64,000 nucleotides of DNA from Ruegeria lacuscaerulensis (GCF_013034685.1 NZ_WQGO01000002.1:1-64000), one strand, 5' to 3'. Counted from the stretch's first letter, positions 1-15,638 are shown. Numbers and translations: made by a program. The notes: generated by a model not told the origin, from the letters alone.

Positions 1-55
1 CAATCGTGCCGATGTTGACGTGCGGTTTTGTACGCTCAAACTTTTCCTTTGCCAT
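1..55 (-). CDS. tuf: Elongation factor Tu, N-terminal fragment (cut by window edge)
   Basis: Only the first 18 codons are present. Read leftward from the ATG at 55 they give MAKEKFERTKPHVNIGTI, the nearly invariant start of bacterial EF-Tu, the GTPase that carries aminoacyl-tRNA to the ribosome. A purine-rich Shine-Dalgarno (AAAAAGGAGG) lies just upstream. It follows fusA on the same strand, so this is the usual str operon order rpsL-rpsG-fusA-tuf. The rest of the gene lies outside the window. Confidence 0.95.
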   Translation of the reverse strand, partial: MAKEKFERTKPHVNIGTI

Positions 56-80
56 GATGGCCTCCTTTTTCGGTAATGAA

Positions 81-103
81 GGGAGCCCGTAAACCGGACT
101 CCC
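81..103 (-). other. Hairpin between fusA and tuf
   Basis: In the leftward transcript a 9-bp stem (GGGAGTCCG with CGGGCTCCC, one T-G pair) closes a 5-base loop between the fusA stop and the tuf Shine-Dalgarno. No U-run follows directly, so I read it as a processing or stability element rather than a full terminator. Function is inferred. Confidence 0.4.
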
Positions 104-115
104 TCAAATCTTTGG

Positions 116-2233
116 TTATGCGTATTTCGCCTGGATCTCGTCCGAGATGTTCTGCGGAACCGGATCGTAGTGATCGAACTGCATGGTGAACTGGGCACGG
201 CCCGACGACATCGAACGCAGAGTGTTGATGTAGCCGAACATGTTCGCCAGCGGAACGAACGCATCGATCGCGATCGCGTTGCCGCGCGGTTCCTGACCAG
301 ACACCTGGCCACGACGCGAGGTCAGGTCGCCGATGATACCGCCGGTATATTCTTCCGGGGTGATCACCTCGACCTTCATGATCGGTTCCAACAGCTTCGC
401 GCCAGCTTTGCGCATGCCTTCACGCATACACATACGGGCCGCGATTTCGAACGCCAGAACGCTCGAGTCAACGTCGTGGAACTTACCGTCCAGCAAGGCA
501 ACCTTGAAGTCGATCACGGGGAAGCCAGCCAGCGGGCCGCTATCCATGACCGAGTTGATGCCTTTTTCAACACCCGGGATGTATTCCTTCGGAACGGCAC
601 CACCAACGATGCGGCTTTCGAACGAATAACCTTCGCCTGGCTCGGTCGGCTGGATTTCCAGCTTAACTTCACCAAACTGACCCGAACCACCCGACTGTTT
701 CTTGTGGGTGTAGGTGTGTTCAACCGGCATCGAGATGGTTTCACGATAGGCCACCTGCGGTGCACCAATGTTCGCTTCAACCTTGAACTCGCGCTTCAGA
801 CGGTCAACCAGGATGTCCAGGTGAAGTTCGCCCATGCCCTTCATGATGGTCTGACCCGATTCCAGGTCGGTTTCCACGCGGAAGGACGGGTCTTCGGCGG
901 CCAGACGGGCCAGACCCTGGGACATCTTCTCTTGGTCGCCCTTGGTTTTGGGCTCAACCGCGATCTCGATCACCGGATCGGGGAAGGTCATGGTTTCCAG
1001 AACCACCGGATCCTTCGCGTCACACAGGGTGTCACCGGTGGTGGTGTCTTTCAGACCTGCCAGCGCGATGATATCGCCTGCAAACGCTTCTTCGATCTCT
1101 TCCCGGTTGTTCGAGTGCATCATCATCATACGACCGATGCGCTCTTTCTTACCTTTGGTCGAGTTCAGGATCGAGTCACCCTTGTTCATGGTGCCCGAGT
1201 AGATCCGAGTGAATGTCAGCGAGCCAACGAAGGGGTCGTTCATGATTTTGAACGCCAGACCCGAGAAGGCCATGTCGTCGTCTGCACGACGTGCGATGTC
1301 ACGAACTTCTTCCTCGTCGCCGGGTTTGAAGCCCATGTAATCAACAACGTCCAGCGGGCTGGGCAGATAGTCGATCACAGCGTTAAGCAGAGGCTGAACG
1401 CCTTTGTTCTTGAACGCCGAGCCACCCAGAACCGGAACAAACGCGATGTCCAGGGTCCCTTTGCGCAGCAGGGCGCGCAGGGTCGGAACGTCGGGCTCAT
1501 TGCCTTCCAGGTATTCCATCATCGCGTCGTCGTCCATTTCGACGGCCGCTTCGATCATCTTGCCGCGCCATTCGTCAGCCATGTCTTTCAGGCTGTCGCG
1601 GATCGGAGCTTTGATCCAGCTTGCGCCCAGATCTTCGCCCTGCCACAGCCACTCTTCCATGGTAACCAGGTCAATCAGACCTTCCAGCTCGGACTCGGCG
1701 CCGATCGGAATGCCAACCGGAACGGCGCGTGCGCCGGTGCGGTCTTCGATCATGCGAACGCAGTTGAAGAAGTCTGCGCCGATCTTGTCCATCTTGTTGA
1801 CGAAAACCATACGCGGAACCTTGTAGCGGTCAGCCTGACGCCACACGGTTTCGGTCTGGGGCTCAACACCGGCGTTTGCGTCCAGAACGCAGACGGCACC
1901 GTCGAGAACCGCCAGCGAGCGTTCGACTTCGATGGTGAAGTCAACGTGGCCGGGGGTGTCGATGATGTTCAGGCGGTGCTTGGGGGTATCGGCGGTTTTA
2001 CCGTCTTCGGTGCGCTCCCAGAAAGTGGTGGTCGCAGCCGAAGTGATGGTGATGCCGCGTTCCTGCTCCTGCTCCATCCAGTCCATGGTGGCTGCACCAT
2101 CGTGCACCTCACCGATGTTGTGAGATTTACCAGTGTAATACAGGATACGCTCCGAGCAGGTGGTCTTACCTGCGTCGATGTGCGCCATGATACCGAAGTT
2201 ACGGTATAGTTCGAGCGGATATTCGCGTGCCAT
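116..2233 (-). CDS. fusA: Elongation factor G
   Basis: This is the translocation GTPase of protein synthesis, 705 residues, normal for the family. The G1 loop AHIDAGKT is at residues 17-24, the switch I RGITI stretch at about 59-63, the G3 motif DTPGH at 92-96 and the G4 motif NKMD at 146-149. Domains II to V follow, including the domain IV region that enters the decoding site. It lies 18 bp after rpsG and upstream of tuf, as expected for the str operon, and is probably transcribed from the promoter before rpsL. A second, divergent EF-G-like gene lies at 36267-38195. Confidence 0.98.
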   Translation of the reverse strand: MAREYPLELYRNFGIMAHIDAGKTTCSERILYYTGKSHNIGEVHDGAATMDWMEQEQERGITITSAATTTFWERTEDGKTADTPKHRLNIIDTPGHVDFTIEVERSLAVLDGAVCVLDANAGVEPQTETVWRQADRYKVPRMVFVNKMDKIGADFFNCVRMIEDRTGARAVPVGIPIGAESELEGLIDLVTMEEWLWQGEDLGASWIKAPIRDSLKDMADEWRGKMIEAAVEMDDDAMMEYLEGNEPDVPTLRALLRKGTLDIAFVPVLGGSAFKNKGVQPLLNAVIDYLPSPLDVVDYMGFKPGDEEEVRDIARRADDDMAFSGLAFKIMNDPFVGSLTFTRIYSGTMNKGDSILNSTKGKKERIGRMMMMHSNNREEIEEAFAGDIIALAGLKDTTTGDTLCDAKDPVVLETMTFPDPVIEIAVEPKTKGDQEKMSQGLARLAAEDPSFRVETDLESGQTIMKGMGELHLDILVDRLKREFKVEANIGAPQVAYRETISMPVEHTYTHKKQSGGSGQFGEVKLEIQPTEPGEGYSFESRIVGGAVPKEYIPGVEKGINSVMDSGPLAGFPVIDFKVALLDGKFHDVDSSVLAFEIAARMCMREGMRKAGAKLLEPIMKVEVITPEEYTGGIIGDLTSRRGQVSGQEPRGNAIAIDAFVPLANMFGYINTLRSMSSGRAQFTMQFDHYDPVPQNISDEIQAKYA

Positions 2234-2251
2234 TTTGGATAAGCCTCTGGA

Positions 2252-2737
<486 letters not shown>

Positions 2738-3109
2738 TTACTTGGGACGCTTCGCGCCGTATTTCGAACGACGTTGCTTACGATCTTTGACGCCCTGAGT
2801 ATCCAGAACACCGCGCAGGATGTGGTAACGCACACCGGGAAGGTCTTTTACACGGCCGCCACGGATCAGAACAACCGAGTGTTCCTGCAGGTTGTGGCTT
2901 TCACCGGGGATGTACGAGATGACCTCGAACCCGTTGGTCAGGCGCACTTTGGCAACCTTACGCATAGCCGAGTTCGGCTTTTTCGGTGTGGTGGTATACA
3001 CACGGGTGCAGACGCCGCGTTTCTGCGGGCACTGCTCCAGGTGCATGGACTTCGAGCGTTTTACTTTGGGCTGCCGCGGCTTGCGGATCAGCTGTTGAAT
3101 AGTTGGCAT
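2738..3109 (-). CDS. rpsL: 30S ribosomal protein S12
   Basis: Decoding-centre protein of the small subunit, 123 residues. An open frame continues upstream to 3358, but the family start [14 protein letters not shown] is at 3109, so I placed the start there. The loop TTTPKKPNS and the segment [13 protein letters not shown], the places where streptomycin-resistance changes arise in other bacteria, have the ordinary lysines. It is first gene of the str operon, with about 220 bases of leader after a strong promoter. Confidence 0.97.
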   Translation of the reverse strand: MPTIQQLIRKPRQPKVKRSKSMHLEQCPQKRGVCTRVYTTTPKKPNSAMRKVAKVRLTNGFEVISYIPGESHNLQEHSVVLIRGGRVKDLPGVRYHILRGVLDTQGVKDRKQRRSKYGAKRPK

Positions 3110-3336
3110 TCCGGTTTCTTCCCCGTTTTGCAACACACATGACATGCACGCGGGTTGCGTGCGGTTAAACTTTGCTGCACTCATGCGTCCACAAGCGCAA
3201 AACCCGCGAGCGTTCCCATTCCGAGGTGAACGTCGCGGTTGGTTATCAGAGGACGCGAACTGCAAAATTGTCCGGGTCTTGACCAGTCCATTACTGAGAT
3301 CGGTTTTGGGGCGGCCCCCGGTACCGAGATGGGCGC

Positions 3337-3365
3337 GTAATAGGGGGAGTCGGCGCAAGTGTCAA
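3337..3365 (-). promoter_or_regulatory. Sigma-70 promoter of the str operon
   Basis: On the leftward strand a perfect -35 TTGACA (3360-3365) is followed after exactly 17 bases by TATTAC (3337-3342). It points at rpsL, whose start is about 228 bases downstream. The rest of the 3110-3507 gap shows no other gene I can support. Confidence 0.8.
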
Positions 3366-3507
3366 CAGTACACCGGACCCACCGCACGACAGGCCGCTTT
3401 GCGCTGATATATCCGGTCCGATTGTCGGCCGCCAGTACTGCTGACCGTTGCGAGTTCGCGACCGCAGGGGCATAGTCAGCCACAACGCCACGCACTACGG
3501 ATGACCC

Positions 3508-4314
3508 ATGCAAATCATCGGCCTGTGCCGCTTTTCCTACCCCGCTCATGGCGGCTTTCAGGTCGAACATGACACGATCGAGGAACGGCGCGCCTATCTC
3601 TACCACCCTACCCGGCTGGAAGAGAGGTTTCGCCTGTTCGAAACCACCACTCTGCCCTGTCTGCGCGAACAGACGGATGAGGATTTCCAATTGCTCATCG
3701 TGATCGGGGATTGCCTACCGAAACCCGCCTTTGATCGGCTGCACGACCTGACCACAGGCATGAAGCAGGTGCAGATCATCGCCCGTCGCCCCATGCGCCA
3801 CCGCCGGGTGATGAAAGAGATCCTGAACGCCGCACGTCACGATCCCAACATGCCCTGCATCCAATTCCGGCATGATGATGACGACGCCGTGTCGGTGGAT
3901 TTCGTCGAACGGCTACGTATCGCCGCTGACGAAGGCGGCGCGCTGATGCGCAACCACAAAACGGTTGCCATCGACTATAACCAAGGGTTTCTGGCACGGT
4001 TCGGGCCCGAGGGCATTCACGCCGCGCAGGTGTTTCAACCGCTGCTGGGGATCGGGTTTGCCATGTACGTGCGGGGTGGAAGTGATCTGACAATCATGAA
4101 TTTTGGGCATCACCGGATCGGTAACTACATGCCGGTGATCAGCTATCCAGACGCGCCGATGTGGGTGCGCACGCTGAATTCGTTCAACGATTCACCCCAT
4201 GCCCGCAAAAGCAACACTCAGCTTGCACCCCTGACCCCCGAACAAGAGGGCGAGTTCATCGCCCGCTTTGCCATCGATCAGGACGCCGTGCGTCGGGTTC
4301 ACTCGGGTGGGTGA
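3508..4314 (+). CDS. Putative rhamnosyltransferase-like glycosyltransferase
   Basis: The 268-residue protein resembles the putative rhamnosyltransferase family (PF11316 type) common in Roseobacters. Its N-terminus IIGLCRFSYP is followed by the pattern ERFRLFETTTLPCLREQTDE, a Rossmann-like strand LLIVIGD and an acidic FRHDDDDAV motif near residue 120 that would bind metal and nucleotide-sugar. There is no signal peptide, so it is probably cytoplasmic. It is divergent from rpsL, and its 3' end overlaps the oppositely oriented EamA gene by 16 bases. Substrate unknown; family assigned from motif memory only. Confidence 0.65.
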   Translation: MQIIGLCRFSYPAHGGFQVEHDTIEERRAYLYHPTRLEERFRLFETTTLPCLREQTDEDFQLLIVIGDCLPKPAFDRLHDLTTGMKQVQIIARRPMRHRRVMKEILNAARHDPNMPCIQFRHDDDDAVSVDFVERLRIAADEGGALMRNHKTVAIDYNQGFLARFGPEGIHAAQVFQPLLGIGFAMYVRGGSDLTIMNFGHHRIGNYMPVISYPDAPMWVRTLNSFNDSPHARKSNTQLAPLTPEQEGEFIARFAIDQDAVRRVHSGG

Positions 4315-5168
4315 ACTGCCCGCTCACGGAATAGGGTGAAAAGCCCGGCACCCACGACCAGCGCGGCACCTGCCATGGTTACAGCGTCTGGCCAGTCTCC
4401 GAACACGACCCAACCCAAACCCAGGGCCCAAAGCAAGCTGGAGTAACGAAACGGCGCGATGAACCCCACATCGCCCTCGCGCATAACCATGACGCTGAAC
4501 AGATAGCCCATCAGTACAAACACCGCCGCCGTCCCCACCATCACGCCCGCTCCGGGCGAAACTGGCACCCAACCTGTTGATACGGTCGCAATCGAGGCCG
4601 AAACGGTGATGGTGACGCTTGTGGCCAGCGTCACAACCAGCGACGGCACCTCACTGGACATGCGCCGCGTGATTAGATCCCGCACCGTGACCGAGATCAC
4701 GGCGATCAGTGCGTAAATCGCATAGATGCTAAACCCCTCCGGACCTGGTCGGACGATCAGCAGCATCCCCACAAACCCCATCCCGATAGCCAGAATGCGC
4801 CGCCACCCGATCTGTTCGCGAAAAAACAGAACCGCGCCCAAAGTCACGGTCAGCGGCAGTGCCTGCAAGACCGCCGTCACATTGGCAAGCGGCATATGCA
4901 GCAGTGCGGTCAGGAAAAAGAACGTGGCCGACAGTTCGGCCAGGCTACGCGCACCGATCAGCCACTTGTCATGTCGCGGGAAGTGCAAATGCAGCGCCCC
5001 CAGGTTGCGCGCCATAAGATACACAAGAACCGTCGCCAATACCCCGCGCATGGCCACCATCTGGAACAGAGGTACCTCGGCCCCTGCCAGCTTGATCAGC
5101 GTATCATTGATGGTAAACGCCGCCATACTGCCCATCATCAGCAGGGCGCCTTTTATGTTTGGGGTCAT
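4299..5168 (-). CDS. EamA/DMT-family transporter
   Basis: Inner-membrane protein of 289 residues with about ten hydrophobic segments arranged as two EamA repeats, as in drug/metabolite exporters (RhaT/YdcZ type). It starts MTPNIKGALLMMGSMAAFTI, and a charged linker (RDLITRRMSSEVP) separates the halves. Substrate cannot be deduced. It converges on the rhamnosyltransferase-like gene with a 16-bp overlap. Confidence 0.8.
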   Translation of the reverse strand: MTPNIKGALLMMGSMAAFTINDTLIKLAGAEVPLFQMVAMRGVLATVLVYLMARNLGALHLHFPRHDKWLIGARSLAELSATFFFLTALLHMPLANVTAVLQALPLTVTLGAVLFFREQIGWRRILAIGMGFVGMLLIVRPGPEGFSIYAIYALIAVISVTVRDLITRRMSSEVPSLVVTLATSVTITVSASIATVSTGWVPVSPGAGVMVGTAAVFVLMGYLFSVMVMREGDVGFIAPFRYSSLLWALGLGWVVFGDWPDAVTMAGAALVVGAGLFTLFRERAVHPPE

Positions 5169-5311
5169 GGAAACAGAACTCAGATATCTTCATACTCATT
5201 CGCGGGGATGACGAACTGCAAGTCAATACACGCGGCCGGAAAAGTGATTTGCAAGTCGTATCAATGTGTTAAAAAATTTGACCATTCTGACGTCAGTTTT
5301 TTGGAGAGTTT

Positions 5312-5524
5312 ATGTTTGCGAAGAATTCTCAAGGTTTTGGTCAGCAACCACGTCGCTACCAAACCAGTGGTGTTCAGCCGCAACCAAAAGCAAGTGTGGC
5401 ACAGCCGCGCGCCCGCAAGCCTAAGTCTGCCCCGACCCCTATCAGATTTGACCTAATGTTTTGGGGCGCTCTCTGCTCGTTTGTTGTGTTTTTTTCTATT
5501 TTTAAACCTTCAAGCAATTTCTGA
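5312..5524 (+). CDS. Small single-pass membrane protein, unknown function
   Basis: A 70-residue ORF with a good Shine-Dalgarno (GGAGAG, 5 bases before the ATG). The N-terminal half is rich in Q, P, R and K; the C-terminal part (residues about 48-63, LMFWGALCSFVVFFSIF) is one hydrophobic segment, so it would be tail-anchored with a basic cytoplasmic domain. I recognise no family. It lies alone between the EamA gene and the rpoC terminator. Support is the ribosome site and plausible composition only. Confidence 0.5.
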   Translation: MFAKNSQGFGQQPRRYQTSGVQPQPKASVAQPRARKPKSAPTPIRFDLMFWGALCSFVVFFSIFKPSSNF

Positions 5525-5693
5525 TCTGGCACCGGAATCTGTGAAAAACGGTAACACCCCAGGCGCGTTTGTGGGGGTTGCGCTTGGCGTTCTGTTCCTG
5601 AATCTGAGCATTTGAGCGCATGTCTGTCGCATTGCCTGAGCCCACTGCGCGGTTTTTTTGATACTATCGGCCCTCTGTTCAGCAAGACCACAA

Positions 5694-5726
5694 CAACAAA
5701 AAAGGCCCCGCGTTTCCGCAGGGCCT
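5694..5726 (-). terminator. Rho-independent terminator after rpoC
   Basis: In the leftward transcript the inverted repeat AGGCCCTGCG / CGCGGGGCCT with loop GAAA is followed by TTTTTTGTTGTTG. It lies 22 bp beyond the rpoC stop and would end the rplJL-rpoBC operon. The rest of 5525-5693 shows no gene I can support. Confidence 0.85.
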
Positions 5727-5748
5727 GTTCTTTGTTCTGAAACCGCGC

Positions 5749-8700
5749 TTATTCGCGGCTTTCGGGGGCGTCGACCACGATGTCCAGCTCATCCCCGACC
5801 ATGTCGTCGTCGATGACCGGCGCCGCCAGCGCAGCAGCCGCTTCGGCCTCTTCGCGGCGGGCTTCGATGACGACGTTATCGCGGGTCTGGGCGACCTGAC
5901 GCACGGCCTGAGTGGCACCACCGGTACCGGCGGGAATCAGACGACCGACGATGACGTTCTCCTTCAGGCCAACCAGCTTGTCTTTCTTGCCCTGAACCGA
6001 AGCTTCGGTCAGGACACGAGTGGTTTCCTGGAACGACGCCGCCGAGATGAACGAACGCGTTTGCAGCGAGGCTTTGGTGATCCCCAGAAGGATCGGCTCG
6101 CCTTGGGCCGGACGACCACCGCGGGCGATGGTCTTCTCGTTGGCCGCGTCGAACTCTTGCTTGTCGACATGCTCGCCTTTCAGCAGGGTGGTGTCGCCTG
6201 AATCCAGGATCTCCCACTTCTGCAGCATCTGGCGCACGATGACCTCGATGTGCTTGTCATTGATCTTCACGCCCTGCAGACGATAGACGTCCTGCACCTC
6301 GTCGATCATGTAATCCGCCAGCGCTTCGACACCCATGATGGAAAGGATGTCGTGCGGAGCCGGGTTACCGTCCATCAGGTATTCACCCTTCTGGATGAAG
6401 TCCCCTTCGGCGACCGGGATGTGCTTGCCCTTGGGTACCATGTACTCGATGGTCTCCATGGACTCGTCCGCCGGTTCGATGCTGATGCGGCGCTTGTTCT
6501 TGTAGTCGCGGCCAAAGCGCACGTAACCATCGGCTTCTGCGATGATCGCGTGATCTTTTGGACGGCGGGCTTCGAACAGTTCGGCCACACGCGGCAGACC
6601 ACCGGTGATGTCCTTGGTCTTGGCACCTTCACGCGGGATACGCGCTACAACGTCACCGGCTTCGACGGTCTGACCGTCTTCGACCGAAAGGATCGCATCC
6701 ACCGACATCGGATAGTGAACCGGGTTGCCCGCGTCGTTGCGGACTGGTTCGCCATCTTCACCAACCAGAATGATCTCGGGCTTGAGGTCGCTGCCTTTGG
6801 GGGCCGCGCGCCAGTCGATCACGATCTTCTGGGTCATACCGGTTGCTTCGTCGGTCTCGTCGCGGACAGCAAGGCCCGAAACCAAGTCGACATATTTCGC
6901 AGTACCGGCTTTCTCGGCGATGATCGGCAGGGTGTAGGGATCCCATTCGAACAGCTTGTCGCCGCGGGCAACCGTTGCGCCGTCCTTGACGAACAGCTTC
7001 GATCCATAGCCCAGCTTGAAGCTGGCACGCTCTTCGCCGTGTTCGTCGTTGATAACCAGCTTCATGTTCCGGCCCATGACCAGGCTTTCGCCTGCGGCAT
7101 TGATCAGAATCTGCGGGTTCTCGAACGCGACAACGCCTTCCTGGTTGGCTTCCTGGAACGACTGCTGACCACCTTGCGCAACACCACCGATGTGGAAGGT
7201 CCGCATGGTCAGCTGCGTACCGGGTTCACCGATCGACTGCGCGGCGATGATGCCGACAGCTTCACCCGTGTTGACCATGGTGCCGCGTGCAAGGTCACGA
7301 CCATAGCAGGTTGCACAGACGCCTTCCTCGGACTCACAGGTCAGAGGCGAACGGATGCGCATCGACGCAACACCGGCCTCGTCGATGGTGTCGGCCATAC
7401 GTTCGTCGATCAGCTGACCAGCTGCGACGATCACCTCATCGGTGCCCGGACGCAGAACATCGTCAGCCGCCACACGGCCCAGCACACGTTCGGCCAGCGA
7501 GGCAACAACCTCACCGTCGTTCACGGCTGCTTCGGCTGTGATTGCACGTTCTGTGCCACAGTCGATCTCACGCACGATACAGTCCTGCGCCACGTCCACC
7601 AGACGACGGGTCAGGTACCCCGAGTTCGCCGTCTTCAGAGCGGTATCCGACAGACCCTTACGGGCACCGTGGGTCGAGTTGAAGTACTCGAGAACGGTCA
7701 GACCTTCTTTAAAGTTTGAGATGATCGGCGTTTCGATGATGTCACCGTTCGGCTTGGCCATCAGGCCGCGCATACCGCCCAGCTGTTTCATCTGAGTGAC
7801 CGAGCCACGCGCACCCGAGTGGGCCATCATGTAGACCGAGTTCGGTTCCTGCTCGGAGCCGTCCTCAGCCCGATCCGACGACGAGATCGTCGACATCATC
7901 GCCTCGGTGACGCGGTCGTTACACTTCGACCAGGCATCGACAACTTTGTTGTACTTTTCACCCTGAGTGATCAGGCCGTCCATGTACTGCTGTTCAAAGT
8001 CCTTCACCTGACCGCGGGTGTCATCAACGATGCCCCACTTGTCATCGGGAATGACCATGTCGTCCTTACCGAACGAGATGCCCGCCTTGAACGCTTCTTT
8101 GAAGCCCATCGACATGATCTGGTCACAGAAGATAACCGACTCTTTCTGACCGCAATACCGGTAGACGGTGTCGATCACCTGCTGCACTTCTTTCTTCCGC
8201 AGCAGGCGGTTGACCAGATCGAAAGGCGCCTTGTTGTTCATCGGCAACAGAGCACCCAGACGCAGACGGCCCGGAGTGGTGTCATAGCGCTTCTGAACTT
8301 CGTTGCCTTCGTCGTCGATCTGCGTGATCCGCGCGGTGATCTTGGAGTGCAGGTGCACTTCGCCGGAATCCAGCGCGTGCTGAACTTCGTCGATCGAACC
8401 GAACACCTTGCCTTCACCCGGCATGCCTTCGCGCTCCAGGGTCACATAGTAGAGACCCAGGATCATATCCTGCGACGGAACGATGATCGGCGCGCCGTTT
8501 GCAGGCGACAGAACGTTGTTCGTCGACATCATCAGAACACGGGCTTCCAGCTGCGCCTCAAGGCTCAGCGGGACGTGAACAGCCATCTGGTCACCGTCGA
8601 AGTCGGCGTTAAAAGCCGAACAGACCAGCGGGTGCAGCTGGATGGCTTTACCTTCGATCAGGACCGGCTCGAACGCCTGAATGCCCAGACGGTGCAGAGT

Positions 8701-9990
8701 CGGCGCACGGTTCAGCATGACAGGGTGTTCGCGGATCACCTCATCGAGGATATCCCACACTTCGGGACGCTCTTTCTCGACCAGTTTCTTCGCCTGTTTC
8801 ACGGTCGAAGACAGACCCTTGGCTTCAAGGCGCGAGTAGATGAACGGCTTGAACAGTTCCAGCGCCATCTTCTTGGGCAGACCACACTGGTGCAGCTTGA
8901 GTTCCGGACCGGTCACAATGACCGAACGGCCCGAGAAGTCGACGCGTTTCCCCAAAAGGTTCTGACGGAAGCGACCCTGCTTACCCTTCAGCATGTCCGA
9001 CAGCGATTTCAGCGGACGCTTGTTGGCACCGGTGATCACGCGGCCACGACGGCCGTTGTCGAACAGAGCATCCACGGATTCCTGCAACATCCTCTTTTCG
9101 TTACGCACGATGATGTCAGGCGCGCGCAGTTCGATCAGACGCTTGAGACGGTTGTTCCGGTTGATGACGCGGCGGTACAGATCGTTCAGATCCGAAGTCG
9201 CGAAACGGCCACCATCCAGCGGAACCAGCGGACGCAGTTCCGGCGGAATGACCGGGATCACGGTCATCACCATCCACTCTGGCCGGTTGCCCGACTCGAG
9301 GAAGGATTCAACAACCTTCAAACGCTTGATGATTTTCTTGGGCTTCAGTTCACCGGTTGCTTCGGCCAGATCAGCGCGCAGCTGCTCAGCTTCGGCTTCC
9401 AGATCAATCTGGGCCAGCATCTCGCGGATGGCTTCGGCACCGATATTCGCGGTGAACGCGTCCATGCCGTAAGCATCCTGCGCGTCCATGTACTCTTCTT
9501 CGGTCAGCATCTGGCCATAGGTCAGGTCGGTCAGACCGGGCTCGATAACGACATAGTTTTCAAAGTAAAGAACGCGTTCCAGATCGCGCAGCGTCATGTC
9601 CAGCATCAGACCGATGCGGGACGGCAGCGATTTCAGGAACCAGATATGCGCAACGGGCGCGGCCAGTTCGATATGGCCCATACGCTCGCGGCGGACTTTC
9701 TGCAGGGTGACTTCCACACCGCATTTCTCGCAGACAACGCCGCGATACTTCATCCGCTTATATTTGCCGCACAGACATTCGTAGTCTTTGATCGGGCCAA
9801 AGATACGCGCGCAGAACAGGCCGTCACGCTCGGGCTTGAACGTCCGGTAGTTGATGGTTTCGGGTTTCTTGATCTCGCCATAGGACCAAGACAGGATCCG
9901 CTCGGGCGACGCCAACGAGACCTTGATCTCGTCAAAGACCTTCGGGGGCGTCAGCGGGTTGAACGGGTTGTTGGTGATTTCCTGGTTCAT
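5749..9990 (-). CDS. rpoC: RNA polymerase beta' subunit
   Basis: The 1413-residue product is full length for an alphaproteobacterial beta' subunit. Visible landmarks are the N-terminal zinc site ([20 protein letters not shown], residues about 73-92), the catalytic magnesium loop NADFDGDQ near 463, and the second zinc cluster [14 protein letters not shown] near 890. It forms the active centre together with RpoB. It lies 50 bp after rpoB and ends at a strong terminator. Codon use matches a highly expressed gene. Confidence 0.99.
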   Translation of the reverse strand: MNQEITNNPFNPLTPPKVFDEIKVSLASPERILSWSYGEIKKPETINYRTFKPERDGLFCARIFGPIKDYECLCGKYKRMKYRGVVCEKCGVEVTLQKVRRERMGHIELAAPVAHIWFLKSLPSRIGLMLDMTLRDLERVLYFENYVVIEPGLTDLTYGQMLTEEEYMDAQDAYGMDAFTANIGAEAIREMLAQIDLEAEAEQLRADLAEATGELKPKKIIKRLKVVESFLESGNRPEWMVMTVIPVIPPELRPLVPLDGGRFATSDLNDLYRRVINRNNRLKRLIELRAPDIIVRNEKRMLQESVDALFDNGRRGRVITGANKRPLKSLSDMLKGKQGRFRQNLLGKRVDFSGRSVIVTGPELKLHQCGLPKKMALELFKPFIYSRLEAKGLSSTVKQAKKLVEKERPEVWDILDEVIREHPVMLNRAPTLHRLGIQAFEPVLIEGKAIQLHPLVCSAFNADFDGDQMAVHVPLSLEAQLEARVLMMSTNNVLSPANGAPIIVPSQDMILGLYYVTLEREGMPGEGKVFGSIDEVQHALDSGEVHLHSKITARITQIDDEGNEVQKRYDTTPGRLRLGALLPMNNKAPFDLVNRLLRKKEVQQVIDTVYRYCGQKESVIFCDQIMSMGFKEAFKAGISFGKDDMVIPDDKWGIVDDTRGQVKDFEQQYMDGLITQGEKYNKVVDAWSKCNDRVTEAMMSTISSSDRAEDGSEQEPNSVYMMAHSGARGSVTQMKQLGGMRGLMAKPNGDIIETPIISNFKEGLTVLEYFNSTHGARKGLSDTALKTANSGYLTRRLVDVAQDCIVREIDCGTERAITAEAAVNDGEVVASLAERVLGRVAADDVLRPGTDEVIVAAGQLIDERMADTIDEAGVASMRIRSPLTCESEEGVCATCYGRDLARGTMVNTGEAVGIIAAQSIGEPGTQLTMRTFHIGGVAQGGQQSFQEANQEGVVAFENPQILINAAGESLVMGRNMKLVINDEHGEERASFKLGYGSKLFVKDGATVARGDKLFEWDPYTLPIIAEKAGTAKYVDLVSGLAVRDETDEATGMTQKIVIDWRAAPKGSDLKPEIILVGEDGEPVRNDAGNPVHYPMSVDAILSVEDGQTVEAGDVVARIPREGAKTKDITGGLPRVAELFEARRPKDHAIIAEADGYVRFGRDYKNKRRISIEPADESMETIEYMVPKGKHIPVAEGDFIQKGEYLMDGNPAPHDILSIMGVEALADYMIDEVQDVYRLQGVKINDKHIEVIVRQMLQKWEILDSGDTTLLKGEHVDKQEFDAANEKTIARGGRPAQGEPILLGITKASLQTRSFISAASFQETTRVLTEASVQGKKDKLVGLKENVIVGRLIPAGTGGATQAVRQVAQTRDNVVIEARREEAEAAAALAAPVIDDDMVGDELDIVVDAPESRE

Positions 9991-10040
9991 TTGTTACCTC
10001 AAATCTTGCGGAAGGGGGGACGGGAGAAAGGGCAGCGCCC

Positions 10041-14177
<4,137 letters not shown>

Positions 14178-14258
14178 GTCAGATGTCACCTTTCGATGTT
14201 CTCAGCGGGCAAAGACACCGTCGGGCCCCGGCATCTTGCACAATCGAGACGACACGTC

Positions 14259-14303
14259 CGGATCAATTCGTGGCCACCGTCCCGAAGGTGGCCTCCCGAT
14301 CCG
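14259..14303 (-). other. Composite hairpin upstream of rpoB
   Basis: A perfect 7-bp repeat GGCCACC/GGTGGCC (14272-14278 with 14287-14293) lies inside an outer CGGATC/GATCCG pair (14259-14264 with 14298-14303). It lies in the rplL-rpoB gap, where transcript processing and attenuation occur in other bacteria. Role inferred. Confidence 0.5.
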
Positions 14304-14310
14304 AAAACCG

Positions 14311-14353
14311 TGTCTTAGAAAACGCCCCAAGACATGAGGCCCTTTCTAAGACA
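14311..14353 (-). other. Long-stem hairpin, likely rplL-rpoB processing site
   Basis: TGTCTTAGAAA (14311-14321) and TTTCTAAGACA (14343-14353) form a perfect 11-bp stem around a 21-base loop. RNase III cuts a stem in the same gap in E. coli, so processing that uncouples ribosomal-protein and polymerase mRNA is the natural reading; this is inference by position. Confidence 0.55.
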
Positions 14354-14358
14354 GGTTC

Positions 14359-14388
14359 GGCTGGACCCGGATTTCTCTGGGCCCAGCC
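14359..14388 (-). other. GC-rich hairpin just after rplL, possible attenuator
   Basis: GGCTGGACCC and GGGCCCAGCC pair with one mismatch around a 10-base loop, about 40 bp past the rplL stop. There is no U-run, so at most it is a partial terminator or processing stem. It is the first of three consecutive structures in this gap. Confidence 0.5.
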
Positions 14389-14427
14389 TGAATTTTCGGC
14401 GCATCAGCGATGCACCTGTCGGTTGGC

Positions 14428-14802
14428 TTAGGCCAGCTCGACTTCGGCGCCAGCTGCTTCCAGCTTGCCTTTGACTTCTTCGGCTTCGTCTTTCGACACG
14501 CCTTCTTTGATCTTGCCGCCAGCTTCGACCAGTTCCTTGGCTTCTTTCAGGCCCAGACCGGTGATGCCGCGAACTTCTTTGATCACGTTGATTTTCGAAG
14601 CGCCGGCGTTCTTCAGAACGACGTCGAATTCGGTTTTTTCTTCCTCAGCTGCGCCACCGGCGTCGCCACCAGCTGCAACCATTACGGCGCCGCCAGCTGC
14701 GGGCTCGATGCCGTATTCGTCTTTGAGGATGGTTTTCAGTTCTTGTGCTTCCAGCAGGGTCAGACCCACGATGCTTTCTGCGAGTGCTTTCAGATCAGCC
14801 AT
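14428..14802 (-). CDS. rplL: 50S ribosomal protein L7/L12
   Basis: The 124-residue stalk protein recruits translation factors to the ribosome. The order is an N-terminal dimerisation segment, an alanine/glycine-rich hinge (residues about 36-52) and a C-terminal domain containing [20 protein letters not shown]. It lies about 80 bp after rplJ in the same operon. Confidence 0.98.
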   Translation of the reverse strand: MADLKALAESIVGLTLLEAQELKTILKDEYGIEPAAGGAVMVAAGGDAGGAAEEEKTEFDVVLKNAGASKINVIKEVRGITGLGLKEAKELVEAGGKIKEGVSKDEAEEVKGKLEAAGAEVELA

Positions 14803-14881
14803 TTTATCAGCTCTTTCCGTTTACAGTGTGTGTTCCAACGTCAGGGAGTGTTCCCTACGCAGATCATTCAGTGCCAACCGC

Positions 14882-15400
14882 TTACGCAGCTTCCGCCTTC
14901 TCTTCGATGGTGGAAAGGATGCTTGCGATGTTGCTTGCAGGTGCGCCAATCGCGCCGGCGATGTTCGAAGCAGGTGCGCCAATGCAGCCCACGATCGAAG
15001 CAATAAGCTCCTCGCGAGACGGCATTTTCGAAACTGTTTCGACGCCTTTGCGGTCCAGAGCGTTCTCGCCCATTGCACCGCCAAGGATTTCGAACTTCTT
15101 GTTCTCCTTGGCGAAGTCCTCGGCCACCTTGGCTGCTGCCACGGGGTCCTCGGAATAGGTCAGAACGGTCATACCCGTCAGCAGGTCAGCGATGCTCTCA
15201 CATGGCTTTCCGTCGAGGGCGATTTTGGCGAGCCTGTTCTTGGCAACACGCACGGCACCACCCGCGTCACGAGCACGTGCGCGAAGGTCCTGCATCTCGG
15301 CAACTGTCAGACCGGCGTAGTGAGCTACCACTACGACGCCAGAGCTTTCGAAGATTTGGCCGAGTTCCTCGACCACTTTCTCTTTCTGGGCTCTATCCAC
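14882..15400 (-). CDS. rplJ: 50S ribosomal protein L10
   Basis: Base of the L7/L12 stalk. The frame continues to an ATG at 15430, but GGAGAG lies 5 bases before a GTG at 15400, and starting there gives 172 residues beginning [20 protein letters not shown], which matches Rhodobacterales L10 in length and sequence. The C-terminus contains the repeated [20 protein letters not shown] segment leading to the L7/L12-binding helix. A leader of about 230 bases precedes it, where L10-L12 autoregulation would act. Confidence 0.95.
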   Translation of the reverse strand: MDRAQKEKVVEELGQIFESSGVVVVAHYAGLTVAEMQDLRARARDAGGAVRVAKNRLAKIALDGKPCESIADLLTGMTVLTYSEDPVAAAKVAEDFAKENKKFEILGGAMGENALDRKGVETVSKMPSREELIASIVGCIGAPASNIAGAIGAPASNIASILSTIEEKAEAA

Positions 15401-15632
15401 AGTTCTCTCCAAGTTTGGGATGTTGGACATCCCGGCTCATATTTGCTGCGGCCGAAACCACAGCGTTCAGGTCCGTTGTTACGGGATTGGCCAAAATGCG
15501 CCCGAGGATCGCGACCCTCAGAATTCTTTGGTCTTACCCGTCTCAGGCAGGAGATTAAGGGGCCATATGGCACCGCCCACCGTCTTGGACGAAACGAAAT
15601 AAAGCGCACGACGAATCGCACGCTTTACTCCG
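15401..15632 (-). promoter_or_regulatory. rplJ 5' leader (L10 leader candidate)
   Basis: About 230 untranslated bases between the predicted start point and the rplJ GTG. A 10-bp stem with two G-T pairs lies at its 5' end (15602-15627), and a GGATGT/ACATCC hairpin lies near the start codon at about 15418-15433. In other bacteria L10 bound to L12 folds this leader to control translation. I did not derive the full fold. Confidence 0.5.
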
Positions 15633-15638
15633 CAAGTC

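Noticed and set aside
3181..3690. 169-codon leftward frame between rpsL and the glycosyltransferase gene
   Set aside because: It overlaps the str promoter and the start of the glycosyltransferase gene, has no ribosome site and no recognisable content.
5590..5665. Possible rightward terminator after the small ORF (GCGCGG then seven T)
   Set aside because: The T-run is clear, but I could not pair a convincing stem before it.
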